Positions 1 to 13,322 of a stretch of DNA of 64,000 nucleotides are shown piece by piece (the first letter of the stretch is position 1; every line of letters begins with the position of its first letter). A program made the position numbers and the translations under genes. This stretch comes from Coffea arabica (lineage: Eukaryota; Streptophyta; Magnoliopsida; Gentianales; Rubiaceae). A model generated the notes under the pieces. It saw only the letters and a list, made by a program, of their open reading frames with translations. It did not search any database and had not been told where the DNA came from. Location of the stretch: positions 22,276,001 to 22,340,000 of the forward strand of contig NC_092312.1 in NCBI RefSeq assembly GCF_036785885.1. Reading direction: 5' to 3'.

Positions 1-344
1 TTAAAAATAATTTAATAAACATAAAAATTATTTTATCTAACTAAACTAAATCATTTTTTTTCAAAGGCATTAATTACTTAATCCTAAATGAATTTATTTA
101 ACTTGTGTGAAGTTGAAATTACTATATTTGGACAAATAATATATTATATTATTTTTCCTTTTATGCTGTTTTGATTTATTTTATATTTGATTTGGAATAA
201 AACACTTTTACGGTGTTTAATTTATTTTAGATTTGGGTTGAAATTATTTATTTAAAATTTTATTACTTGATGATGTAATTAATTTTGTGAGAAATTGATT
301 TTATTAGAAATTACAGTGATAAATTAATAAATTAAAATTAATTT

Positions 345-507
345 TCGGGTCATTTCGGTCGACCCGCCAACTCGAAATTTTCGGGTTCGTGTCAGGTATC
401 CTGACCCGTTTCGGATTGACGGGTCAGGTTCGAGTCAACGGGTTTTCTGTTATATTTGGATCTCAATCCGACCCGTCAACCCGAATCCGACCCGATTGCC
501 ACCCCTA
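345..507. repeat. Terminal part of an hAT-like MITE remnant
   Basis: A GC-richer block with many self-complementary GACCCG/CGGGTC motifs ends in GCCACCCCTA. Its reverse complement TAGGGGTGGC is a common end of small plant hAT-type elements. The left end is not visible: it has decayed or lies near or beyond the window edge. No target duplication could be confirmed. Confidence 0.4.
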
Positions 508-3500
508 ATAATTTCCTATCAGAAAATATTTTAAAGAAAAACATAAAATAGTACACAGTCTTGTGGTTGGGTGCACTCATCGACTGTGAGTTTAGGTCAT
601 CACCCTTTATTGCGTGTTGGTGACCCGGTATTGGCTGATGTCCAACATGGGCGGCCTCAGACATCTCCGTTTTGACACAGTCCTCCGTGGGAAGCAGCGA
701 AGAAACATTTTAATATTCTGTTTGTAACCATCAGTTTTTTAAAAATTAATTTTTTAAATGCTATGAAAATTTTTAAAAAGTACCCTAAAAGGTACTTAAA
801 AATAGACTAAATTTTTTTTAATATTTAAAAAATATCCCAAAATATATTCTAAAAACTCTACTACTCTTAAATATCACAAAATATATTCTAAAAATATTTC
901 AAAATATACTCTAAAAACTCTATTATAGTAAAATTTTTCAAAAACACTCCCAAGAATAACTAATCCAAACAAGTAAAAATTTTTTACGTTTGTTATTAAC
1001 ATAATTTTTAATTATTTTTTTATTTTATGCACATAAAATCGCTACATTGTATCTTTTTACAAAAATTCCAAAAAAACCACTACAGGATTATATACAGATC
1101 AACATTTCAGAATTGAGTTAATTGCATTATTGCTGATTTTGTAGGTGTTGCAAACTTGCAATACATTTCATCTTTCTTTTTCCTCATCACATTTTGGTTC
1201 TGATCCCTCTCCTCCTCCTCCTCTCATCTACTCAATTTACTGTCTTGCAAGAACGGATCATTTTTTTTCGAATTCTGCTGTCGATATATGAGCTGTGTTA
1301 ATAACGGGCAGTCTGTAAAAATCTCTATAAATAGTCTACAATTCTCAAGAGACATGTTTTGACTCGTAACAGTGACAGAAGAAGGAGGAAAAAGCTTGAA
1401 ATTGGGACGTAAAAATATGGTGTATACTTTTTCGACTTTCTGAGCAAAACATACGAGTTCCATTCGAATCTTTTCTGATTTGTTACTCCTTCTCTAGTCA
1501 TTTCTACCGGCTATGCAAAACATCGAATTTCGATTCTCCGATAATCTTGAAATGTTGACATGGGCAGCAACTGCGAAACCGCGATATAATGCATGAGTTT
1601 TCTTCAGAGTTCTGCCTTGGACCTTAAATCAAACAACAAAAATATTTGTCAAATACACTTCCCTTAATTCATACAAAAAGATTTACCGTCTCATTTCTCC
1701 TGAATGAGAACGATGTGACGTAGGAGCTTATATGTCTTGATGATCTGTGGTTTTTACCCATTATATGTCACCACTCTAGTGAAGTCTGAGTAAGCTTTTC
1801 GTGCAACACTCGTAGTGCTTGTCAAGAGTGCTCTCGATGACGACATGATTTTTGTCAATCGGATAGGCAAAGGATCCTCTTTTAACTTCCTTTAACTTTC
1901 ATCTTATCTTTGTTTGTCTGTCTTTTACTCGAAACTTTGGGCATGCAGTGACTGACTGCGGGGACTGAGTGCCAACCACTAGTACTCTATAAGTCCTTGC
2001 CACTGTGGAGAAAGAAAGAAGTTAGTGCATGAATAACGCATCAATCCCAGCATTTGATCGATGCCTGCTTTTTCAACTCCCTATTAAACATAACTAGATC
2101 CCTTAAGTTGGAAATTATTGCGAACCCTTTCGTTTCTCCACAATTAACGGCGTTTCAACATAGCAAACTTAATTTCCAATATTGATAATTCTATATACAT
2201 GTCACATGTGTGTCAAGAAAATTTCAAAAAATGTGCGTCAAACCGGCTAATGAATTAAATCATTTACGTCCGTGAAGAGGAGTTTCAAGCGTTAGTTTTT
2301 CGAAAAAAAAAATATTAGTTAATTTTAAAACGTATCTAAATGCAGGGTGTAATAATTATAATTGTGCATGATGACACAGTAAGTTAGAGTGTATTAACGA
2401 ATCTCAACTGAGCACCTATTTAAAAAAAAAAAAAATTAGCCATCCATTAATCCTTTAACTGGTGGGTTGAAATTACTCGGCCAAATTTCAAAAATCCTCT
2501 TGAGATTGTGCGATGTGGTGATCTTCAAGCAAAGTGTGCGGGTTGTTTCTCGTGGATCGTGATTAACGAGTTTGACCGCAGGGGCTGGGCGAATTTAGTG
2601 ATTGAAGATGCTGGCAGTCCAAAACTTGTCAGGGGCTGGGCCAGCTTAAAAGCCGAAAGTTCGAAAACTTGAGTTAATCTTGCAGTCGCACTCGCATCAA
2701 GGCTGCAGCCTACTGAGTCAAGACTCAAGAGGGTCGGAGTATTTCTTAACTTGGTAGTGTATTTTACCCTCAACAAAAATTTTTCTTATCTTACTAAGGG
2801 AGTTCTACAAATCTTTTTTCGCTCCTGAAAAAAAAAAAAAAAAAAAAAAGTGGGCTCTTGGAGTTGCTTTCATTTTTTTGTCAAAAGTAAAAAGTTAAAT
2901 GGAAAAATTGCCTGAATACAAAGAAACCAATAAATATGACATTGTGCAACGTAGATGGGACACAAATTAAATAAGTACGATATTGTGCAGCGGACAAAAA
3001 TTTTTATACGTTGACAATGTAAAAAATTCTTTACACAATTGTGCGGACGCAATGATGTTTATAGATTTGTCATAATAGTATATTAGTTGGTGTATATATC
3101 CGTAGATTTACCACTAATTTTAGTTTGAAGTATTGAAAGATATGGCAAGGCCAGAATGTCATGATTAAATTTGACTAAATCGGATTTGGTTAGAATCTTT
3201 GGAATGATTTTCTAACAAAGTAGACGACATTAGTCAGCGAAGTGGACCCCGAATCAAGCTTGTCAACTGAGGCCTAAGCAGTACTTGGAAGCTGCAATCA
3301 TCACAAAATAAGATAAGGACTACATCTCAAGAATCTCAGCGACGGCCATCTAACATAGTATTTTTTTTAGCTCTATAGTTGATCAGGTTTGCACACATTC
3401 TTCTTCTTATGGAGCCCTAAGCACGTACCAATCCCCAACCACCTCCACTGGCCTACTCTCCATAATGTACTACTTTCACAGAGTAGGGAATTGATTAAAT

Positions 3501-5115
3501 GCTAACTTCACCTTCTGTCTTGCGATGTACAGCAAGTTGGATGGGATGGAACGGAACATTAAGTCGCACAACTTTAGGATAACGGGAGAGTTCTTCTTTT
3601 CTTTTTCTCATGACTCATGAGGAAAGGAGTGTAATCTAAAAGGCAGGAAATAGAAAGGAAAATTTGAAATCAAAACTTATAATTTCGATGCAAAGTTAGA
3701 CATTATGTATGAGAAGATAGGAGAGATAAGTTGTGTTGTATACCTCCAAAGGAAAAACCAGCACCTATTTATCATTTTCATGTTAGAATTGAAAACTTTC
3801 TCTGTAGGGACATTTATCGCATTCTTACCATGTTAAGAGATTTATTGGATTTTGGAGGGTAAGCAAGATAACCCACAGTTACCATCTTGACTTAGTTTTT
3901 ACTTTAATCAAGTAGGATCTTGACTAGCAAATTACAGTAGTTTAATGTCTCGAGAACATAGTTATCATCGATGTAATCGCCAAGTCGTCATCCAAAACTT
4001 AAAGGACAGTGAGAAATATATTAAACTAATACCTGTATAATGTTTGTTAATTGTATCCATGGAAGGTATTTAGTACTCCAAAGTAACCATATAATTAGGG
4101 TCTGAAAGTGAGGTGATCCATCATTGTGCACCCCAACATCACTATCATCGTGCGGTAAACACTAATCTAGAATAGAAATATGTGCATCACAGGGTTGACA
4201 ACTTTCGTCCTAGTGGCATCCAGATGTCAACCAGAGAGATCTCCACGTGTGATGAGCTGCGAGTCAACATCCACCATTTTCAACCACATAATTCTTTGGA
4301 TGAGTTAAAGATTGCAACTAACCCCCCCAATTACAAGCCATGCAATTGTAATCAGGTATTGCCCCACAGCCTGTAAAGTCTATGGGGAGTAGCACAACCA
4401 CGAAACCGAGTAGGACGCTGTGCATTTCTGATTGTATCCGTTCAACCCTTGCTTTCAATAATTGAATAATTGATTTGAGGTCCAAATGCTGAAGCTTATG
4501 TGTCTCCATCACGTTACTTTTTAGTTTTTTAGTTTTTTTTTTTTTAAATTTTTGGAGGAGGAGGGGAGGCGTTATTGAGGTTACAGACTTAACCTCGAGC
4601 ATCAATGTGGTTATCCTTTGAAGACGTTAGCATCTTGTTAGATGACTTTGGGTGATTTATGCGATCTCGATTTCTTTTCACGACTTTATTATGAGTTGGT
4701 TTATTTTCTTATAGAAAATTGAGTATTTGAATCTAGCTATTGATGTGAAAATTGTGTTGGGAGAATATGTAAAGACTCCTGTTTTTATGATTCCGAAAAC
4801 ATGTCGTAATAGTAATTGGAGTTGAATCTAGCCGAGCTTTCCTTACAAAAGAAAAATAAAAAAAATCTTTTCTCGAAAAGGATGTACTTTTACGGAGTTA
4901 AACATCCAAAGGAGATTAAGAGCTCAAAACATGCCAAGCAGTAATATGAGGGATAAGACCAATTAAGGTGTAGAATGAGAAGTGAAGTAAATAAATATGA
5001 GTATGTCCATGCAAGCGACAGGTTAAACTGTATTAATAAATATCCGTTAGATGTCCATAAGAAAAATAAATTCTTTAACAAAAAAAAAAAAAAAAAAAAA
5101 GTACCGTGACTTTTA
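508..5115. other. Intergenic, no supported gene
   Basis: AT-rich DNA with scattered poly(A)/(T) runs. About 717-960 ends in AACTAATCCAAAC and resembles the GTTTGGAT-type MITEs found elsewhere in this window. Poly(A) tracts lie at 2827-2849 and 5081-5100. The open frames here are short, low in complexity and resemble no family I know. No tRNA or conserved exon was seen. Confidence 0.5.
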
Positions 5116-5548
5116 GGCACCGTTTGGATTAAGGGAATGGAAGGGAAAGAAGACGACAGAAATTGGAGTGATTTGATTTTTGTTGTTTGAATTGATTTTT
5201 GAGGAGGGAAAAGAAAGGTTAGGGAGGGGAAGAGTCGAGTTATTTTGTTGAGTTATGATTTCTGCTCGAAGGAAAAAAAAATTAAATGAATTAAAATAAT
5301 TTATATTTTTATAAAAGATCAAAAGATCATTTTTCCTCTATCTTCTTTGATGTATCAATATGTTTCCTCTTTTCCTTTTCCAATCCAAATGAAAACTCAG
5401 CATTTCCTTCCCTTTCCTACCATACTAGTATGGTCCAAATAAGATGAATGTAAGCCACTTTTCTCTATTCTGCTTCCCTTTTCCTCCATTGGTATCCTTT
5501 CTTTTCCTCTCTCTTCCTTTCCTTCAACAGTTCAACCCAAATGGTGCC
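5116..5548. mobile_element. MITE with GGCACC-type terminal inverted repeats
   Basis: The left end GGCACCGTTTGGATT (5116-5130) pairs imperfectly with the right end AACCCAAATGGTGCC (5534-5548), giving inverted ends of about 15 bp around 433 bp. The interior is purine-rich on the left (GGAAGGGAAAG type) and pyrimidine-rich on the right, so the element can fold back on itself. It has no transposase. I could not fix a clean target duplication. Confidence 0.5.
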
Positions 5549-8086
5549 CCTCAAAAAATTTGTTCATTTTGCACAACCGAATAATGCCATGCTAAATAAA
5601 GATTGCCAGGTTTGCCTCGAGAAGTAACGCTGGAGACCATAAAAATTTAGCTCGTGAGATATAACAAGAGGCTTCACACCACCACCATGGATGACATAAC
5701 ATTCAAGTTGTGTTGCGGAGCATCCTTCCGGTCTTGAACTTGCAAGGTCCAGCAGCATAACAGCGAACTTAAATACGTCCACATTGCAAGGGTTGGTCCA
5801 CCAGAACTGAAATGTCCTCCTCCTCCAGGGAAAAAGTTGAATGTCGCCTAAGGTGATGACATGACGAATTTGGGGCCTGAATGGCATAGGCTTAATAGCT
5901 GCGAGCGTGGTGCATGGTGAAATATTGCCACGTCCTTGTTCTTAAAGAATTAAGTTGCAGTGGAGTCGATGAAAAGAAGATAAGTGTACACCCCAGCAGA
6001 TTAATAGGACATCACAACTGACAAACGATAAAGAATATAGTAGAAATGTGGTGCATATATATATATGTATGTATATCCCATCTGATAGAATTGCAACCTT
6101 AAAACTGTTTGGCATTGTGCAGTTTGGCGTGAAGCATGGGATATTTTAAATATTCTTGGTGTTCTCCAAATTAAAACATGTTTCTTCGTTTCAAGAGACA
6201 GGCTTGTTACTACATACAAACAAGAGAAACACGTAAGCAGCAACCGACTTTTGTATGATGAGGCTAAACAAAACGTGGTAGTGGTAGATGGAAGGTGACA
6301 TAACGTTTTGTCCGAATAACTAGACCTACGTACATCTTCCCACCACCACCATCAGTTTCACGAAGATGCACAACAAAAAGCACAAAGCATGGATTAAGAA
6401 AGCAATTAGTTGTGGATCGACAAAGTTATACTCTGCCAACGAATCAAGGAAAAGATTTAGACTAAATTTGCAACCATGCCCAGAGCCTAGCAGACAAGTC
6501 GATGAAGGCCAGAATAAACATATATTATCTCGAATACGTGAAGGGTTAGCTAGACTGATAACTGCATGTGGATCCATGACCATGAATTGTGTGCTAGCAG
6601 CCAGTAGTACTACGCAGAGCTTGCTGCACAGTTCCACATGTTGGCTGTTGCTTTGCTTGCGAGTCGGAAAGAAGAGGTGGGAAGAAGTGAACTTGCAAAG
6701 CCAAGCAACCACATATGTCTGTCCATCCATGTGACTTCAACTGGATGATATATGATGGTTACTTTGCGAGGGAACAAAAAGAAGCATTGTTAAGGTATAT
6801 ATAGATGAGATGAAGTTATAAAATCCTGCTTTCCGTGAGAGTTGCCTTGCTCTTCAAATAACCTATTCACCTTCACATGGATATGCCATACCAATCCATT
6901 TCCGCGTAATGATGAGGAAATAAGTAAATGGTAACAACTGTAGGGAAGGGGAAAACTGGCAGAATCTGTTAAAACGTAAAAAGGCTTCGGTCGTTAGGAC
7001 AGGAAACGTGGTTAAAAAGTCAATTGAAGACTCCATAGTCTTAGTCTCTCCGTTGTTGGAGTTGGTTTCATAAAGAACAAAACAGGTAGTAGTAGTAGTT
7101 GTTGTTGTTGTTGTTGTTGTTGTTGTGGTGGTGGTGGAGGAGGAGACTGTTTCGTCTGATGTACTTTCAAGATGATAGAGTCAAGGGTCAAACAGGACAT
7201 CGGATGAGGCAGCAGCTAGCTGGGATGATGGACCAAGCAGAGACTGATATTAATTGGTTAATTAGCTAGCTAGCTCCTATTCAATTTATTTTCTTCGTTA
7301 TAGGGTGAGGAGGGAAAAAAATATGTAGATTGAACAGGAATTTGGATTTGTTGGTGGGAATTAGTTTCGGCTTTTTTTTTTTTTGTCCATTTATCGTAAT
7401 CAAGGAAACAATAATTGTGGGGGTCTCATAAATACCTTCAATGAATCTGGAAAAAAGTTACCAGCTTTAGGTACTATGAATTCTTTGGCATAAAGGAATC
7501 CAAGCGGCATTCAATTCTCCTCAAGAGACTCAACAAATTAAGGCAAAGCAAATGAGAGAGGGTGCAACTTCCACCTATAGCCCCAATTTGGGACAAAGAC
7601 AAACCCCCCACACCCCACACACTCAAACCCTCCCATTTAAAGAAATCTAGGTCAGCACCCAAATGCCATCATAACTTTGTACGAGTTAAAATCTCTCCAC
7701 TGGAACCACTGTCCAATTTACCATACTTTCGCTGTGCCTGCTGGTATCGCTTACGATAGACAACTATCAACGTCTTATTAATGAAGCTTGCATGAAATAT
7801 TTGACAAAAATGTTTGGTATTGGAGTTATCAAGAAGAATAAAAAGAAAAAAAAAAAATCGAATTCCTGACTTTGTGCACTGTGAACTGCAGCTTTAATCA
7901 GTTTATAGGAAGAACGAACCATATGATTAACGCGAGTGTTTCCAACAGCTTTTTAATAAGGGGAGAAAAAACTCAGTTGATTAAGCTCTTTATTATTAGA
8001 AAGAGAACTTGAAAAACTATATGACTAGTGATATTAACACAAGGCCCGTTTGGCACCATCTTTCTTGGTTTCTTTCTCGACATGAC
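5549..8086. other. Intergenic with a trinucleotide repeat, no supported gene
   Basis: Contains a (GTA)/(GTT)n/(GTG)n/(GGA)n compound trinucleotide tract at about 7087-7145. Open frames occur on both strands at 6326-6734 and on the minus strand at 5564-5887, but none has a recognisable domain, and the 6.3-6.7 kb pair overlap each other on opposite strands. The region may hold an unrecognised transcript or upstream regulatory DNA. Confidence 0.4.
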
Positions 8087-9076
8087 TTAGCACATTACAT
8101 CCTTGAGAAGCTTGTACCTGCGAGTTCCGGGGCGGGGGGAAGGCGTGCCGCTGGGATTTTTTCCTCCTCTTTCAGAGCCCTCTTGGCGATCGTGCTGCTT
8201 GACTCTCTCGCCTGAGTAATCTGATCTGCTGTTCATCCCCCCATCATTTCCGGCCGAAGATTTCCTCGACGATGAGCCACCGTGCCGACCACTATTCCTT
8301 TCCTCACTTTTACACCAATCACATACTTCTATTGGCTCTGATGATTCACGATAGTAGTTGCTGCAATACCTGTAAAAAACATTTTTTTTTTGGGGCCAAA
8401 ACAATCCAATTAGCAAAGCCTCACTAAAAAGTTTTTTTTTTTTGGAAAAAAAAAAGTAAAAATAAACACACACGGGGATTCTCACGGTAACCATAGAACC
8501 AATATAACCAACTAGATTGTTGTTAAAAAAAAAAAAAAACAAATTAGAATGATCCCGCTCAAGTCAACTATCATGGCAATCATAATCGTTTTGATGGGGT
8601 GATTTGTTAGACTAATCAGGGTGCCTTGGATGTTCCCTTGAGCGGGCGGTGGTTAAGGTCGTGAGCTGTGCAGTCGGGAGTAGTAGTACTATTAAGGTAG
8701 GGCTGAAACGTGGGTATGCCTCGATAATCAGCAAGGATTATGGAAACTCTAATCTATAAACATGCATGCATACTAAAATGACCATACTAATCAATAATCA
8801 CTAATCACACCCCTTGAAGAGGCCATCAGGAAACGTGCCCCCCACACACACACGTGTAGAAATTTCTGGATGGGCTCTTAAGGGGTGTGATTGGAGTAAT
8901 ACGTGTGTGTGTGGGAGGCCAAAACTATTTGCTAAAGAATTGGGGATGGCAGCGAGTGGGGTTGGTGGTGGAGCATACGAGTGTTGGAAGCGGTTGCGGC
9001 ACTTGTTGCAGCGGAAGAGCTTTTCCGGGAAGCCAACATCGCCGCACATGGAACAGACTATCTCATAATCCACCAT
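8087..9076 (-). CDS. Small PHD-finger protein (126 aa, 2 exons)
   Basis: Exon 1 is 9076-8979 and exon 2 is 8369-8087. The donor GTATGC and acceptor TTTTACAG join in frame to 381 nt. The predicted protein begins MVDYEIVCSMCGDVGFPEKL. A C4HC3 zinc pattern fills the first 60 residues: CSMC, CNKC, then HSYC (formed across the splice) and CDWC. A Ser/Arg/Gly-rich linker and the basic end TGTRRYKLLKDVMC-like (TRRYKLLKDVMC) follow. This matches a small plant-specific PHD-type family that keeps both the finger and that C-terminal tail. Such fingers usually bind histone tails or other proteins; a nuclear chromatin role is inferred. An in-frame ATG at 9124 would add 16 hydrophobic residues. I prefer 9076 because family members start just before the first Cys pair. 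Confidence 0.85.
8370..8978. other. PHD gene intron with interleaved inverted repeats
   Basis: The intron holds two pairs of inverted repeats in the order a-b-a'-b'. AATCACACCCCTTGAAGAG (about 8803-8821) matches CTCTTAAGGGGTGTGATT (8876-8893). The CACACACACACGTGT block (about 8841-8857) matches ACGTGTGTGTGTGGG (about 8900-8914). Such interleaving cannot form one simple hairpin. It may be a degenerate MITE or a chance product of the CA/GT repeats. Confidence 0.5.
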
Positions 9077-9206
9077 TTGTATTATTGATGCTTGAATTGT
9101 TATGATGATGACAAAGAAGACCACCCAAGAAGTAAGAATGGAAAGAAGGAAGAAAGAAATCTGGCAAAGAGAGAGGAGTTATGGTTGGCTTCTGAGTCGG
9201 TGTATC

Positions 9207-9210
<4 letters not shown>

Positions 9211-9243
<33 letters not shown>
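9211..9243. repeat. (TA)n microsatellite
   Basis: About 15 TA units lie just upstream of the PHD gene. Confidence 0.9.
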
Positions 9244-9244
<1 letters not shown>

Positions 9245-9474
9245 TCCTTTGGTTCCACTGCAAGTATCATTTTAGAATATTTTAAAATGTTTGTCAAGAA
9301 AAAATCAAATTATTTTTTAATCTTTCATTTCAATATAATCTCCCTCTTTAATATTATCATTAAATTTTAAATTTTAAATTTATGAAGATAAAATTTAAAA
9401 AATATAAATATCAAAATTAAATTACTATTTTTAAAAAATTAAAATTTTTGAAACATAATAAAATAATTGAAACG

Positions 9475-9476
<2 letters not shown>

Positions 9477-9523
<47 letters not shown>

Positions 9524-9558
9524 TATATTTATCCGCAGACAGAGAGAGAGAGAGAGAG
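9477..9558. repeat. (AT)n and (GA)n microsatellites
   Basis: About 21 AT units (9477-9520) are followed at 9539-9558 by about nine GA units. Both lie upstream of the PHD gene. Confidence 0.9.
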
Positions 9559-11322
9559 TTAAGTATTATATTACTTCTAATAAATAGTTAAAATGGGGTG
9601 CTGTGCATAAGAGATATCTACGGGTAGACCACAGGTTACTTGCAGTCGTTTTCAGTTGTGCGTGTATGTGTGTGGTGAGAGGCACAGAGAAAGAAATGTG
9701 AACCTTAAAATGTGTGGGACGAAAATGACTGTTATGTCCCCTTGCTGAGCTTGCAGCTTGCTTGATTTTATCCCTTACCATTCTCTTTCTCTCCCTTGTC
9801 ATTTTCTATCTCTTTCTTTTTTTCTTATTTGTTAAACAATTTGCCATTTTCTATCTCTTTTTTTTTTTTAGCTTTTTTGAGAAATAATGCTACAGAAGAC
9901 ACACAAATTAATATACCATTCTTTTTTATCTCAAGCTGAATTTAAAGCATAGGGGAGAAACACTCGTTTAAAGAGAACTCGAGATCAGCAATATTAGGAT
10001 TCACCACCCTATATTTGTATGTATGAAGCATAATTTGTGTGAAATTGGTTACCAATTAACTTAGTAAAGCCCTAATGACAAGTTGACCATCAAAAAAGAT
10101 TTAAAAAATTGTACGACGATGGGTTCAAATTTCAGGATTCACATTTTATTATGTCAAGTGCACGCCTTTAATCTAGACGCGCTTTGGCACGTCTAAATGT
10201 TATATATAGTTTGTTGGGGAGTAAAAAAAATAATCTAGTTTGGGGTGACATTAGAAAATAATGAAACATAGTAGTGTTGGCTTGTGGCTTTTGTTTTCTA
10301 GTATTACTTAGCAACTTTTCTTTTTCGCCCCTACGGTAATTAAGCATTGCCAATGTAAGTGTAACCAGTTAATTTGAAAAGCAAAGTGGCAATCAATCTG
10401 TCGTAGGAAAAGCAATTAAACCAATTATCCCTTTTGCACTAGAATTGTACGTTATGCTTGTCTTGTTATTAATGTGACGATCGACTTTTAATGGGGACAC
10501 GAGAAACATATATACCGATAAGAGGTTAAATGTGCAAGCAAAAAAGCAATCTATAGTTGTCCTTTACTCTTTGTTTCTGTCCCCCTGACAAATGGTATGG
10601 TGGTTCTATCCCAGTGCAATAAGCACCATCATGTTCTTGTTCCAACTTCTTTTTAACTGCATTTCTCAATTTTGAAGAATCAAATGTACGTAACTTTCTA
10701 GGTATAAAAGCACCAAGTAGTCCCCAGTGACCGACATTCTAAGGGTTTCTTCTTCTTTTTTTTTTTTTTTTTTTTTTGGAGAAATTCTAAGTGTCTATTC
10801 TCGAGTTTTAGTATGTCTTGCCAATTTCACTTGTAGCCATGTTGCTTCCTTATACTATTCGAACATAGCTTCATAGCTCACGAACGATGAAGATTTGATT
10901 GATTTGAACACGGCATGAGTGGTTTATCTAAAATGCCAGTCGTCCTGTGAAAAGTGATTGAACAAAATAATAAAGCCGCGTGCCATGTATCAATCCACAC
11001 ATGGCTTGCTCTTGTGTCTATCTTGATCTGGTAGTACAATGACCATCCAGTTTGCTTTTTTCTTTTTTGGTTTTTGGTGTGGACAGAGAGGAATTATATT
11101 ACACCAAATAATTTTATACAAAATACATAACATAAAATGCAGAATTTTTTTTATGGCACCCTTATTGAGTTTTTTTTTTTTTTGCTTGGATAAAAAGATA
11201 AAAATGTTATCTTATTTATGATTTGGTAACGAGAAAGTAGTCGTGAACATAATAAAGGATAAAGATAGAATTTCATCATCGCTTTGGATAGGATACTTTT
11301 CGCAAAGCGGCTTGACTCGGGT

Positions 11323-11458
11323 TTGTTTGGATAGTGGATTATTTCTAAAAATTTGTTTGATTGCATCATCAGTACATTTTTAATCACCTTTTTATCTTAC
11401 ATACATCACGTTAAAAAAATATTACAATATTTTGTTTTCAAAGAATTATTCCAAACAA
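11323..11458. mobile_element. Small MITE, GTTTGGAT family A
   Basis: The ends TTGTTTGGATA and TTATTCCAAACAA are inverted repeats about 136 bp apart. The interior (GTGATGTATGT followed by A/G-rich DNA and GTGATT, read on the minus strand) matches the copy at 28848-28971, so the two belong to one family. It is non-coding. Confidence 0.6.
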
Positions 11459-13289
11459 TCTTCTACACACTCAACTTGGATGATAATAGGCACTTGTTTG
11501 ATTTTTTTGGTATACAAAAATGCCAATAATGGCAATTCTCAAATAATTGATTATGTTGATTAAATAGCCAAAGACGGAAGTGCATGACCAGTTGAGAAGA
11601 TTGATGGGGGGATTTGGACCACCAATGCAAACCTAGACAAAATATTTGATGTCCGCAAATTAGTGTAATAAATTTTACGCGTTACATATGAGCGAACAAA
11701 TATTGGTTGAACGGGGAAAGGGATGAATTGAGTGACACGCACAGAGGAAGCATAAGTGAAAATTTTCATATTTGAGACCTCCCTCTTTCGCTGTAATAAA
11801 AAAAAAATGTTGGTTGAATGTAAACAAGATTTTTCCGAGTTTATAAAAGCTGTTTACGGACTTGTTTCAGCTTTGCGAAACCTTACCATGGCTAGCCTAA
11901 TCCTTAAAACCCTTGACACATTTCATCAGATTGAGAAAAGAAGTAAACCTGTACTGCCGTATCGAAGCCCATTTATAACAATAATTGCGATGTTACACGA
12001 TATATATATCTACAAATTCAGTTCAAATAATGCCTTTATAATTGCTTTGGTGGTGCGTAGATTAGAGGTTACCTAGCTACTAACCTCCGTTCTTTCTTGT
12101 GAATGATCGATCCCTCTTTGTCCTCATTCCTACCAAAACAAAGGCTGTGACTTAAAATGTCAAAACCTAGTCTGGAGGGCAAGCTTGAGTAGGAACGAAA
12201 CTAAAGCTGGATTTGCCCAGACCAAAAATTTTCCCTTTAATTTGAAATTTTACAAACTTTGGACACAAATTAGGTTAAACCTAACACTTGGTACGAAACT
12301 AATCAAAATCCTCATCTTTTGACAATTTAAGCAGTATTACCAAGGCCTCAACACTCATTTGAGGAGAAAAAGTTAAAATGCTTTTCAGATATGCCCTATC
12401 TTACCTAATACCTACTTACGGTGGAAGTTTATAAAGTAATCAAGAAGATTAGGTTCCGTGCTTTATTTTCTTTTCTTCCCTCTTTTTTTTTTTTTGGTTA
12501 GGGATGCTTTAAGTGCATATGATATACCCTGTAAATACACAATTCTTTCAACCCTCTGTCGATCCGGACATGTACATAAATTGGATCGAAAAGGAAAATG
12601 AAGACCTAAAAGTCTCACTGGGGAAAACTCCGGGTCCCAAACGAAAACTACAAGCTTGCGGTGGTGTTCATTTCTGAAAGGTATACTGGACACCAATGGC
12701 GGTGGTTGGACAAGGCGGAAGGGGGTTGTGACCCTAAGGGTGACGAACGGAGCTCAAATTCGACTCACATTTCTACATCGAAGAAGATCTCTCCTAATTT
12801 AAAAGCCATTAATTAATTTGATAGAATCTTAGGAGATTAGGCGTATCCCTACTCAACGTTTATCGTACCCAAAAAGAAGTGTGCTAGAGGTTCTGTGAAA
12901 GTGTGTGTGAGTGTGAGGAAAAGGTTATTCCGAATATTTATAACAGTAGTGGATTGGGATTGTTGAAACAGTAAAAGTAAATTACCACAACGCCAAATTA
13001 ATCATCCAAAAACTAGAAAATTAGTCAACTCGTCTCTGTGGTTGTCATTAGATTAGATAGGTGAGACGTGGTTGTCATTTTTATTATTTGTGGTATGAAT
13101 TGAAAATATTTAATGTATAACCCAAGCACAGTCCTTTCTTAGTTAGCCGTTTCAAAAACATCTTTAAAAGCCAATAATAGTTTTGCTAAAATACTAGAAA
13201 ATGGGCCAGAAGAGAGGAACGTATTCGCGTCCATGAAATGAGAAAATAAAAAAAAAATAAAGTAAATATGATAATACGCTAACTACATT

Positions 13290-13290
13290 C

Positions 13291-13321
<31 letters not shown>
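13290..13321. repeat. (AAT)n microsatellite
   Basis: About ten ATA/AAT units. Confidence 0.9.

Positions 13322-13322
<1 letters not shown>

Noticed and set aside
5564-5887. Minus-strand frame with DVFKFAVMLLDLASSRPEG, reminiscent of the DVYSFGVVLLEL step of plant receptor kinases
   Set aside because: Only this short stretch resembles a kinase. The expected APE, HRD and DFG motifs are absent around it, so it may be chance.
6326-6734. Overlapping open frames on both strands of more than 120 codons
   Set aside because: Neither has a recognisable domain, and mirror frames of this kind arise from low stop density. No intron or neighbour supports a gene.
7012-7200. Minus-strand frame with poly-Pro and poly-Gln runs
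   Set aside because: It is a translation of the GTT/GGT trinucleotide tract, with no other coding sign.
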